NCBI GenBank assembly: GCA_020633435.1
Contig: JACKDP010000007.1
Location: 310,001 to 374,000 of the forward strand
Direction of reading: 5' to 3'
DNA: 64,000 nt
Source of the DNA: Myxococcales bacterium
GTDB lineage: Bacteria > Myxococcota_A > Bradymonadia > UBA7976 > UBA1532
Positions within the stretch are counted from its first letter, which is position 1. The number at the start of each line of letters is the position of its first letter. A model generated the notes under the pieces. The model saw only the letters and a program-made list of their open reading frames with translations. It ran no database searches and had not been told where the DNA came from. Below, piece by piece: positions 56,743 to 64,000 of the stretch. The position numbers and the translations under genes were made by a program.

Positions 56743-57499
56743 TCTTGAGGGGTTGAAGGGCAAGGTCGCCCTCGTGACCGGCGCCAGCGGGGGCATCGGC
56801 GAGGCCGTCGCGCGGCGGCTCGCGGCCGGCGGGCTGAAGGTCGCGGGCGTGGCGCGGCGGGCGGATCGCCTGCAGGCGCTGCAGGCCGAGCTCGCGGCGG
56901 CGGGCGGCGTGTTCCTGCCGCTGCCGGCCGACGTGCGCGACGCTGACGCCGTCCAGGGCGCGGTGGCGGCCACCATCGAGCGGTTCGGCGGCGTGGACGT
57001 GCTGGTCAACAACGCCGGCCTCGGGCGGGACGAGCCCCTGCTGGACGGCGATCCGGCGGCCTGGCGGGAGATGCTCGACGTCAACGTGCTGGCCCTCTGC
57101 CTGTTCACCCAGGCGGCCATCGCCTCGATGCGGGCCCGGGGCGACGTGGGGCATGTGGTGCACATCGGCAGCATGGCGGGCCACCGGATGCCAGCGGGCA
57201 CCAGCGGCGCCTTCTACGCCGCCACCAAGCACGCGGTGCGCGCGCTGACGGAGGGCCTGCGCCGCGAGCTGCACGCCGCCGGCAGCGGGGTGCGCGTCAC
57301 CGCCATCAGCCCCGGCTACGTCGAGACGGGCTTCGCCGCCGTCTTCACCGGCCAGCCCGACGCGGGCGGCGTGGTCTACGGCCAGTACCCCTGCGTGCAG
57401 CCCGCCGAGATCGCCGATCTGGTGGTCTTCGCGGTCACGCGACCCCCGCACGTCCAGATCCACGACCTGCTCGTCCGGCCCCTCGGGCAGCCCGCGTAG
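56732..57499 (+). CDS. Short-chain dehydrogenase/reductase
   Basis: 255 residues from a TTG at 56732, with GGAGG about 9 bases upstream; no ATG exists in frame near the start. Classical SDR features: TGASGGIG nucleotide motif, NNAG in VLVNNAGLG, Ser in HIGSMAG, and YAATK catalytic Tyr-Lys. The Arg-containing start (VARRADRLQAL) fits NADP(H). The gene overlaps the phosphatase fusion end by 11 bases, so it is translated with the AAA/phosphatase pair. Substrate unknown. Confidence 0.93.
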   Translation: MLHDLEGLKGKVALVTGASGGIGEAVARRLAAGGLKVAGVARRADRLQALQAELAAAGGVFLPLPADVRDADAVQGAVAATIERFGGVDVLVNNAGLGRDEPLLDGDPAAWREMLDVNVLALCLFTQAAIASMRARGDVGHVVHIGSMAGHRMPAGTSGAFYAATKHAVRALTEGLRRELHAAGSGVRVTAISPGYVETGFAAVFTGQPDAGGVVYGQYPCVQPAEIADLVVFAVTRPPHVQIHDLLVRPLGQPA

Positions 57500-57550
57500 C
57501 GAGCGCTGCCGGGGGCGCCGCGGGGCCCGGCGGATTTCTGCCGCAAGGGC

Positions 57551-57579
57551 TTGACGCGCTCGCGAATCCAGCCGATATG
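57551..57579 (+). promoter_or_regulatory. Probable promoter of the FYDLN zinc-ribbon gene
   Basis: TTGACG at 57551-57556 and GATATG at 57574-57579, a 17-base spacer, in the gap after the SDR gene. The start would fall near 57586, about 39 bases before the TTG start codon. Confidence 0.5.
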
Positions 57580-57624
57580 CCGTCGTGAAGCGCCCTGGTG
57601 GGCGCAGCAGCACGGAGGTATCCC

Positions 57625-58083
57625 TTGGTCGTCGCAACCATCCGCAAGGGCGGTCCGTCCCTCGGCAAGAAGCTGAGCTGCGGCTCGTGCGGGGCGCGGT
57701 ACTACGATCTCGAGAAGCCCGAGCCGGTCTGCCCGAAGTGCCACACGCCGTTCGCGGTGGCGGCGCGCTCGGGGCGGACGGTCCGCAAGGCCGCTCGCGA
57801 AGAGCAGTACGACTACGATGAGGAGGAGGAGGAGGACGACGACGACGACGACGACGATGACGACGATGACGATGAGGACGTCGAGGAGCTCGATCTCGAA
57901 GACGACCACATCCCGTCTGATTCGGACGGCGAGGAAGAGGAAGAAGAGGACGATCCCGACCTCGAGGACCTCGACGACGACGACCTCCCCGATGAAGAGC
58001 TCGACATCGACGACGCCGACGACGGCGGCGATGCGGGCGAGGACGATGGCGAAGAGCCCGTCGACGACGTCGACGACGACTGA
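57625..58083 (+). CDS. FYDLN-type zinc-ribbon protein with long acidic tail
   Basis: 152 residues from a TTG at 57625; GGAGG at 57614-57618 gives the right spacing, while the in-frame GTG at 57598 has no such site. Two CXXC pairs form a zinc ribbon: LSCGSCGARYYDLEKPEPVC then PKC. The remaining roughly 100 residues are mostly Asp and Glu, including a run of thirteen Asp. This is the TIGR02300/FYDLN-acid layout, known in alpha- and delta-proteobacteria with unknown function. The acidic tail may bind metal ions or basic proteins. It is convergent with the oppD-type gene (10 bases apart). Confidence 0.88.
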   Translation: MVVATIRKGGPSLGKKLSCGSCGARYYDLEKPEPVCPKCHTPFAVAARSGRTVRKAAREEQYDYDEEEEEDDDDDDDDDDDDDEDVEELDLEDDHIPSDSDGEEEEEEDDPDLEDLDDDDLPDEELDIDDADDGGDAGEDDGEEPVDDVDDD

Positions 58084-58092
58084 GTCGCCCCG

Positions 58093-59082
58093 TCAGGCCG
58101 GGGGCTCGGCCCCCACCGCCTCGAGCTGCCAGCACGCCACGGCGTGATCCGGCCCCACCTCCGCCAGCACCGGCTCCTCGCCGCACGCCGGCCCCGCGAA
58201 CCCACAGCGATTGCGGAAGCGACAGCCCGTCGGGTACTGCGTCGCGCGCGGCACCATGCCCGGGATGGTCTCCAGCCGGCCCCGCTCGCCGTCCAGGTGC
58301 GGCAGGGAGCGGAAGAGGCCGAGGGTGTACGGGTGGCGCGGCCGCTCGAAGAGCTCGTCGGCGTCGGCGCTCTCCACCACGCGGCCGGCGTACATGACCA
58401 CGACCCGATCGGCGACCTCCGCCACCACCCCCAGGTCGTGGGTGATGAGGACGACGCCCATGTCGCGCTCCACCTGGAGGCGCTTGAGCAGGTCGAGGAT
58501 CTGGGCCTGGACGGTGACGTCGAGGGCCGTCGTCGGCTCGTCGGCGATGAGCAGGCGCGGGTTCATGGCCAGGGCCATGGCGATCATCACGCGCTGCTTC
58601 ATGCCCCCCGACATCTGGTGCGGGTAGTCATCCACCCGGCGGGCGGGATCGGAGATGCCCACCTGGTCGAGCAGCCCGATGGCGGCCTCGCGCGCCTCGG
58701 CGCGGCTGATGCCCTTGTGCTGCCGCAGGACCTCCCCGATCTGGGCCCCCACCCGGAAGATGGGGTTCAGGCTGGTCATGGGCTCCTGGAAGATCATGGC
58801 CATCTGGGCGCCGCGCAGGCGGCGCAGCTCCCGCTCCTTCATGGCGAGCAGGTTCTGGCCCTGAAACAGGATCTCGCCGCCGGGGTGGAAGGCGGCCGGC
58901 CGCGGCAGCAGGCCCATGATGGACAGGCTCGTCACCGACTTGCCGCAGCCGCTCTCCCCGACGATGGCCAGCGTCTCGCCTGGGCGGACGTCGAAGGACA
59001 CGCCGTCCACGGCCCGGGCGACCCCCTGGGGGGTGTTGAAGTACGTGCGCAGGTCGCGCACCGACAAGATCGGCTCGCTCAC
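58093..59082 (-). CDS. oppD: Oligopeptide ABC transporter ATP-binding protein (OppD/DppD type)
   Basis: 329 residues. Walker A GESGCGKSVTS, signature HQMSGGMKQR, Walker B RLLIADEPTTALDVT and switch His in VLITHDLG. The C-terminal extension with YPTGCRFRNRCGFAGPAC marks the oligopeptide/dipeptide subfamily (oligo-HPY region). It powers import of peptides through the OppBC channel. It is last of four co-directional genes. A second ATPase (OppF) is missing: the next gene to the left is the convergent zinc-ribbon gene. It could act as a homodimer or pair with a distant OppF. Confidence 0.95.
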   Translation of the reverse strand: MSEPILSVRDLRTYFNTPQGVARAVDGVSFDVRPGETLAIVGESGCGKSVTSLSIMGLLPRPAAFHPGGEILFQGQNLLAMKERELRRLRGAQMAMIFQEPMTSLNPIFRVGAQIGEVLRQHKGISRAEAREAAIGLLDQVGISDPARRVDDYPHQMSGGMKQRVMIAMALAMNPRLLIADEPTTALDVTVQAQILDLLKRLQVERDMGVVLITHDLGVVAEVADRVVVMYAGRVVESADADELFERPRHPYTLGLFRSLPHLDGERGRLETIPGMVPRATQYPTGCRFRNRCGFAGPACGEEPVLAEVGPDHAVACWQLEAVGAEPPA

Positions 59083-59087
59083 CGCCG

Positions 59088-60185
59088 CTACTCCAGCGCC
59101 CGGGGATCGGCCGCGTCGCGCAGGCCGTCGCCCAGGAAGTTGAAGGCCATCACGGCCAGGAAGATGAAGAAGCCCGGCACCACCACCCAGGGGAAGTCCG
59201 TCAGGTTCCGGACGTCCTGGGCGTCGCGCAGCATGTTCCCCCAGGAGGCCTCCGGCTCCTGGATGCCCACGCTCAGGAAGCTCAGCGCCACCTCGCCCAG
59301 GATGTAGTACGGCACCGCCAGCGTGGCCGTCACGATGACAAAGCTCAATGTATTCGGGAGGATGTGGCGCACGATGATGGCCAGGCGGCGCTGCCCCAGG
59401 GCCTCCGCGGCCGTCACGTACTCGTTCTCTTTGATCGAGAGCACCATGCCGCGGATCACGCGCGCGTTGCCGGCCCAGCCGATGAAGGCGAGCACCAGCA
59501 CCACGATGAGGTACGACTGCGTGCTCGGGACGTCGCGGCCGAAGACCTGGCGGATGACCAGGATGAGGTAGAGCCCGGGCAGGGCCAGGATGAGCTCGAC
59601 CAGCCGCATCAAGAGGAAGTCGGTGCGCCCGCCGAAGTAGCCGGCGATGCCGCCCACCAGCAGGCCGATGGTCATGCTGATGGCGATGCCCAGCAGGCCG
59701 ACGGACATGGAGATGCGCCCGCCGTACAGGATGCGGGTGAAGACGTCCCGGCCGTACTTGTCGCTGCCGAACAGGAAGATCGGGCGGGTGGGATCGCGGC
59801 TGCCGAACAGGTGCAGGTTCGACTCGATGCCCAGGAAGCTGTAGGTCTCCCCGCGCACGAAGAAGTCGATCTCCACCGGCTTCGCGCGGTCCTCCTCGTA
59901 CTCGGACGTGAACTCGTCGAGGCGGTTGGAGGCGTAGACGAACGGGCCCTGGAAGGTGCCGGCGTCATCCCAGAGGTGCAGGCGCGTGATGTGGGGCGGG
60001 TGCCAGTTCTGCTCGCGGAACTGCGTCGTGTAGCCGTAGGGCGACAGGAACGGCGCGAAGACCACGGCCAGGTAGAGCAGGCCCAGGACCCACAGGCCCA
60101 CCATGGCCCAACGGTTCTTGCGGAGCCGGCGCCACAGGGTGCGCCACGGGCCGGTGGCCAGGCTGGCCGACGGGGAGGCGGCCAT
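59088..60185 (-). CDS. oppC: Oligopeptide ABC transporter permease (OppC type)
   Basis: 365 residues, one base after oppB. The N-terminal helix (MVGLWVLGLLYLAVVFAPFL) follows KNRWA as in OppC. A large periplasmic insert of about 100 residues (residues 50-150; QNWHPPHITRLHLW... NLHLFGSRDPTRPIF) separates it from the main domain; FGSDKYGRDVFTRILYGGRI is the standard entry. The EAA loop, EYVTAAEALGQRRLAIIVRH, docks to the ATPase. The insert is longer than in Escherichia coli OppC and resembles the layout in gliding bacteria and Gram-positive relatives. Confidence 0.94.
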   Translation of the reverse strand: MAASPSASLATGPWRTLWRRLRKNRWAMVGLWVLGLLYLAVVFAPFLSPYGYTTQFREQNWHPPHITRLHLWDDAGTFQGPFVYASNRLDEFTSEYEEDRAKPVEIDFFVRGETYSFLGIESNLHLFGSRDPTRPIFLFGSDKYGRDVFTRILYGGRISMSVGLLGIAISMTIGLLVGGIAGYFGGRTDFLLMRLVELILALPGLYLILVIRQVFGRDVPSTQSYLIVVLVLAFIGWAGNARVIRGMVLSIKENEYVTAAEALGQRRLAIIVRHILPNTLSFVIVTATLAVPYYILGEVALSFLSVGIQEPEASWGNMLRDAQDVRNLTDFPWVVVPGFFIFLAVMAFNFLGDGLRDAADPRALE

Positions 60186-60186
60186 C

Positions 60187-61155
60187 TCAGCCCACCCCGA
60201 TGCGCGGGTCGACCGCGCCCAGCAGGATGTCGGCGATGAGGTTGCCCACCACCAGCATCACCGTCGCCATGACCACCGAGGCCATGACCACCGGCTCGTC
60301 CTGGGAGAAGACCGCGTCCACGGTGAGGCGCGCGAGGCCCGGCCAGGCGAAGACGACCTCCACCAGGAACGAGCCCGTCAGCAGGGCGGCCAGGCTGTAG
60401 CCGAAGAGCGTGATGAGCGGGTTCACCGCGTTGCCGAAGGCGTGCTTCCAGACCACCTGCCGCGTGCTCAGGCCCTTGGCCCGGGCGGTGCGCACGAAGT
60501 CCTTGCCCAGCGTCTCCACCATCTCGGCGCGCATCTGGCGCATGTAGGCCGCCATCTGCGTGGTGCCGAGGACGATGGTGGGCAGGACGAGGTGGTGGGC
60601 CACGTCCACGACCTTCTGCCAGGGCGTGAAGGTGTCCCACTCCACCAGATCGCGCATGCCCCCCACCGGGAACCACTTCGTCGTGGCGGCGAACATCACC
60701 ATGAGCAGGGCGAAGAACACGCGGGGGATGGACAGGCCGAAGAAGCTGATGAAGCTCACGACCTTGTCGAGGACGCTGCCCTGCCGGACGCCGGCCACCA
60801 CCCCCAGCGGCAGGGCCATGCCCCACGCCAGCAGCAGCGCCGAGCCCGACAGCAACAGCGTGTTGCCGAGCCGCTCGCCGATGAGGGTGAAGACCCCGAT
60901 CTCCTTGGAGAAGCTGTAGCCGAAGTCCCCCTGCACGGCGTTGAGCAGCCAGCGGCCGTAGCGCTCCACCAGGCTGCCATCGAGGCCGTAGCGGTGGCGC
61001 AGCTCGGCCAGCGTCTCCGCGCTGATGTGCGGGTCCTCGGCCAGCCGCGTCACGTAGTCGCCGGGGGCGGCATCCAGCAGCAGGAAGGTGATGAAGCTGA
61101 CGGCCAGCAGCAGCGGCGGCACCGCCAGCAGCCGACGCGCGATGAACACGCCCAT
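60187..61155 (-). CDS. oppB: Oligopeptide ABC transporter permease (OppB type)
   Basis: 322 residues from the ATG at 61155, which gives the classic OppB beginning (MGVFIARRLLAVPPLLLAVS). An earlier GTG at 61206 overlaps the substrate-protein stop as GTGA and would add 17 residues; it cannot be excluded. Six membrane helices; the EAA loop is KDFVRTARAKGLSTRQVVWK. A periplasmic linker (ETLAELRHRYGLDGSLVERY) follows the first helix as in the family. With OppC it makes the channel. Downstream, oppC begins one base after its stop. Confidence 0.94.
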   Translation of the reverse strand: MGVFIARRLLAVPPLLLAVSFITFLLLDAAPGDYVTRLAEDPHISAETLAELRHRYGLDGSLVERYGRWLLNAVQGDFGYSFSKEIGVFTLIGERLGNTLLLSGSALLLAWGMALPLGVVAGVRQGSVLDKVVSFISFFGLSIPRVFFALLMVMFAATTKWFPVGGMRDLVEWDTFTPWQKVVDVAHHLVLPTIVLGTTQMAAYMRQMRAEMVETLGKDFVRTARAKGLSTRQVVWKHAFGNAVNPLITLFGYSLAALLTGSFLVEVVFAWPGLARLTVDAVFSQDEPVVMASVVMATVMLVVGNLIADILLGAVDPRIGVG

Positions 61156-61202
61156 GGCGCCGCCTGGCAGCCGCGCCCGGACCCGCTGGAGGACACCGGT
61201 CG

Positions 61203-63029
61203 TCACGGGGCCTTCGCGTCCTTCTTGAACATCTGCTCGATGTTCCAGTGCGTCGTCGGGCGCAGCAGGGCCGGCCGGAAGTTGCCGATGTTCTTGCGCC
61301 CGGCCACGAAGAAGTTCTGCACCACGAGCTGGATCTGGGGCTGCTCGTCGCTGAAGATCTTGAGCAGCTCGTCCCAGGCCTTCTTGCGCTGCGCCATGTC
61401 GTCCGTCCCGGCGTTCTCGTAGAGCAGCGCGTCCATCCGCTTCTCCCACTCCGTCGCCGGCGCCTCCTGCATGGGGGCCCAGGCGTGGCTGGCGCCGCTC
61501 GAGAGGATGACGTTCTTGGACTGCGTGGGATCGGGCGGCACGGCGGCCCCCCAGCCCAGCAGCAGGGCGTCGAAGTCGCGGGTGCTGCGCAGCGAGGTGA
61601 GCAGGTCGTTGAAGGGCACGGGCCGGATGTGGGCCGTCACCCCGAGGCGGGCCAGATCGTCCTTGATGACGTTGAGCATCCCGATGCGGGTGGAGTTCTC
61701 GGCGTTGGTCGTCATGGAGAACTCGACGTGGTTGCCGTCGGGATCCATGAGCTTGCCGTCCTTCACGCTGTAGCCCGCCTCGGTGAGCAGGGCCCGGGCG
61801 CGGTCGAGATCGTAGGGGTACTTCTCGACGTCATCGCTGTACCACAGCTTGTTGGCCGGGCTGGTGAAGGCCCAGAGGGGCTGCCCGCGGCCCGCCATGA
61901 CCGTGCGGATGATGCCGTCGCGGTCGATGGCGTGGCTGATGGCCTTGCGGAAGTTCTTGTTCTGAAACCACTTCTGCTTCATCGGCTCGACGTAGGGCTT
62001 GCCCTCCGAGGAGAGGCGGCGGTCCTGGTTGAGGATGAGCCAGTTGGTGTTGAACGACGGCCCCAGGTCGCTGACCACGTAGTCGCCGGTGGCCTCCTTG
62101 CGGCGCAGCGGATCGAAGTGCTCCGGCCGCACCTCCAGCAGGTCGGTCTCGCCCTCGCGGAACTTGAGGAAGGCGGCGTTGAAGTCGGGCACGACCAGGA
62201 TGATCATCCGGTCGAGGTAGGGCAGGCGGTTGCCCTCCCGGTCCACCTTCCAGAAGCGGGGGTTGCGCTCGAGCACCACGCGCTCGTCGCTGCGGACCTC
62301 CTTGACCACGAACGGCCCCGAGGTGGGGATGTCGCCCGGCGGCGTGTTGATCCGCATGGCCTGGCCGAAGTCGCCCGCCTTGTAGGCCGCCTCCCACTTG
62401 TGCTTCGGCACCGCGTAGATGCTGCCGACGGCGTAGTGGAAGAGCACGTCGCGCTGCAGCAGCTTGAACCGGAACGTGCGCGCGTCGACCTTCTCGAACG
62501 TCGGGAAGCGGGCCTTGCCGGCCTCGTCCACGCCCTGCCGGAAGAGGTCGGCGGTGGCCGTCTGGATGGCCGGATCGATGATCACCTGGTAGGAGAACTC
62601 GAAGTCATCCGCGGTGATGGGCTGCCCATCCGACCACGTGAGGCCCTCGCGCAGCGTGAAGGTGTAGGTCAGGCCGTCGGGCGTCTTCTCCCAGGCCTCG
62701 CACAGCCCCTTCTCCTCCACCTGGTTGGCCCGGTGGAACTCGATGCAGCTCGTAAAGACGGGCCCGTGCAGCAGGTCGTTGGTGGCCGAGTCGTTGGCCG
62801 TGATGGGGTTGAGCGTCTTCGGATCGCCCGGCTGGGCCAGCACCAGGGTGCCCCCGTAGCGGCCGATCTCGCCGTCCTCGACCTTCATCGCCCCCTTGGG
62901 CAGCTCGCCCACGAAGCCGGGCCGGGGCGTACCGATCTTCGTGGCGGCCCCCGCCTTCGGCCCGCCCGGGGCGTCGCCGCCGCTGCTGCTGCAGCCCGCA
63001 AGTGCCAGAAAGATCAGCAGTCTTCTCAT
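61203..63029 (-). CDS. Oligopeptide ABC transporter substrate-binding lipoprotein
   Basis: 608 residues. Short lipoprotein signal (MRRLLIFLALAGC). The extracytoplasmic solute-binding family 5 fold is clear: GGTLVLAQPGDPKTLNPIT, the binding motif WSDGQPITADDFEFSYQVII, and FRKAISHAIDRDGI. It binds a peptide or similar solute outside the inner membrane and delivers it to OppBC. GGAGG precedes the ATG. It is the first gene of the operon and is divergent from the patatin gene, with a 109-base gap holding both promoters. The actual ligand is unknown; some family members bind siderophores or sugars. Confidence 0.93.
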   Translation of the reverse strand: MRRLLIFLALAGCSSSGGDAPGGPKAGAATKIGTPRPGFVGELPKGAMKVEDGEIGRYGGTLVLAQPGDPKTLNPITANDSATNDLLHGPVFTSCIEFHRANQVEEKGLCEAWEKTPDGLTYTFTLREGLTWSDGQPITADDFEFSYQVIIDPAIQTATADLFRQGVDEAGKARFPTFEKVDARTFRFKLLQRDVLFHYAVGSIYAVPKHKWEAAYKAGDFGQAMRINTPPGDIPTSGPFVVKEVRSDERVVLERNPRFWKVDREGNRLPYLDRMIILVVPDFNAAFLKFREGETDLLEVRPEHFDPLRRKEATGDYVVSDLGPSFNTNWLILNQDRRLSSEGKPYVEPMKQKWFQNKNFRKAISHAIDRDGIIRTVMAGRGQPLWAFTSPANKLWYSDDVEKYPYDLDRARALLTEAGYSVKDGKLMDPDGNHVEFSMTTNAENSTRIGMLNVIKDDLARLGVTAHIRPVPFNDLLTSLRSTRDFDALLLGWGAAVPPDPTQSKNVILSSGASHAWAPMQEAPATEWEKRMDALLYENAGTDDMAQRKKAWDELLKIFSDEQPQIQLVVQNFFVAGRKNIGNFRPALLRPTTHWNIEQMFKKDAKAP

Positions 63030-63138
63030 CTTCGCCTCCCACTCCGCCGCGCGGTGGGCGAGAGCCTACCCCGAATGCGGTGCGACGTCACGAGGGGTGG
63101 TCGCCGCGGCGAGGCCCGGGCTACAGTGGTCGCCCTGC

Positions 63139-64000
63139 ATGCGCACCGTCCTCGCCCCCCTCCTCGCCATCGGCCTCGTCGGCCCGACGCACGCCGCGGT
63201 GGAGCCGGAGCGCGTGGGCCTCGTGGTCAGCGGCGGCATCAGCCTGGGGGCCTACCAGGCCGGGGTGCTCTACGCGCGGGTCAAGGATCTGCGCGCCCGC
63301 CAGGGGGAGGCGAGCCTGGAGCTGGTCACCGGCGCGTCGGCCGGGAGCATCAACGCCTGGCTGACGGTCGTGGGCTGGTGTGACGCCCGGCCCGACCGCA
63401 TGGCGCTCTTCGCCAACCCGTTCTTCGACATCTGGACGAACGTCGGCGTCGACGTGCTGCTGCCGGTGACCGAGGACGGCGCTGAGTACGCCGCCCTGCT
63501 CGGCGACACCGTGGGCAGCGCCCGCGTCGTGCGCATCGGGCGTGACCTCGCGGCGGCGCCCGATCCGCCCGATCCCTGGGAGGCGGGCGCCCACCCGCAG
63601 GGGCTGCTGACGCGCAGCGCCTTCGGCGTCGTGGGCCGCTACCTGGCCGAGCGCCTGGCCGACGCCGACTACCGCGAGGGCTGCCGGGTGCGCACGGCGG
63701 TGACGCTGACGGGGGCCGAGGCGGCGACGCTGCCGGTGGCGGCCGGCAACGCGACGGTGCGGACGCTGCGCTTCGTGGTGCCCCTCGCGGCCGAGGTCGC
63801 GGGCGGGCGCATGACGGTGCGCAACGATGGCGTCGACGTGACGGCCGGGGACCGCAGCTGCTGGGATCCCGCCGCCCCCGACGGCCGCCACCCCTGGGAG
63901 GCCTGCCACCCGTCCATCGGCCGCACCCTGGCGCTGCCCCTGACGGACGGCGTCGTGAGCGGCCGGGCCGTGGTGGGGCTGGTGCAGGCGGCCAGCGCCT
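63139..64000 (+). CDS. Patatin-like phospholipase, N-terminal part (cut by window edge)
   Basis: 287 residues are visible before the edge. A signal peptide ends near THA (residues 1-20), unusual for patatins and placing the enzyme outside the cytoplasm. Oxyanion motif GGISLGAYQAGVLYA at about 32-46 and the nucleophile elbow GASAGS (about 67-72) are both intact, so acyl-hydrolase activity is likely. The catalytic Asp (DG) has to lie past the window. Possibly a membrane-anchored lipase or an outer-membrane patatin of the type with a C-terminal barrel; this cannot be decided here. Confidence 0.87.
   Translation, partial: MRTVLAPLLAIGLVGPTHAAVEPERVGLVVSGGISLGAYQAGVLYARVKDLRARQGEASLELVTGASAGSINAWLTVVGWCDARPDRMALFANPFFDIWTNVGVDVLLPVTEDGAEYAALLGDTVGSARVVRIGRDLAAAPDPPDPWEAGAHPQGLLTRSAFGVVGRYLAERLADADYREGCRVRTAVTLTGAEAATLPVAAGNATVRTLRFVVPLAAEVAGGRMTVRNDGVDVTAGDRSCWDPAAPDGRHPWEACHPSIGRTLALPLTDGVVSGRAVVGLVQAASA

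Overview
The window is very GC-rich DNA with dense bacterial gene packing. No stretch of 300 bases lacks a gene; the longest non-coding gap is 269 bases, at 7258-7526. The best guess is a Myxococcota (delta-proteobacterial) chromosome. The support is a protein with a MYXO-CTERM-like tail (20850-22541), many lipoproteins with long low-complexity linkers, MopE-type and thrombospondin-3 repeat surface proteins, a kinase/formylglycine-enzyme fusion, and frequent GTG/TTG starts with GTGA or ATGA overlaps. No prophage, CRISPR array, integrase or replication origin was seen.

Layout. 1-7257 (minus): a type VI secretion membrane-complex operon read tssJ-K-L-M-A, with tssA cut by the window edge. 7527-16360 (plus): a lipoprotein related to TssJ overlapping a giant cysteine- and repeat-rich secreted protein. 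16437-22541: aldehyde dehydrogenase, a degenerate E2-type acyltransferase, a lipoprotein, a MazG-like pyrophosphohydrolase, a TruC-like pseudouridine synthase and a DUF2330 surface protein. 22545-30046: an accessory-looking signalling block with an Ig-like lipoprotein, two paralogous beta-rich proteins, a Ser/Thr kinase-PEGA-FGE fusion, a caspase-like peptidase and an FHA-winged-helix regulator. 30182-37003: TPR protein, small lipoprotein, pyruvate phosphate dikinase, orphan histidine kinase, small membrane protein and thioredoxin-like protein. 37120-37229: tRNA-Phe and its terminator. 37388-40225: beta-propeller/vanadium-haloperoxidase-like lipoprotein. 40323-47016: TetR regulator plus a complete tripartite RND efflux operon. 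47069-53288: ferritin-like protein, hypothetical gene, REP-associated-type transposase, PI-PLC-like lipoprotein, Nudix/NrtR regulator and two 2OG-Fe(II) oxygenase paralogues, one of them degenerate. 53395-57499: a coupled operon of AAA+ ATPase, receiver-histidine phosphatase fusion and SDR. 57625-63029: FYDLN-type zinc-ribbon acidic protein and an oligopeptide ABC transporter without an OppF. 63139-64000: patatin-like phospholipase, cut by the edge.

The best candidate for an undescribed system is 23212-30046. A Thr kinase, an FHA protein that could read its phosphorylation and carries a DNA-binding-like tail, and a caspase-like protease sit together with two paralogous beta-proteins. The gaps upstream of the kinase/435-residue gene pair and upstream of the caspase share an ATT(T/A)CG element repeated at exactly 10-bp intervals (four copies and two copies). 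This suggests one regulator controls the whole block, in a design resembling mycobacterial PknH-EmbR but with a caspase output. That is inference from sequence alone.
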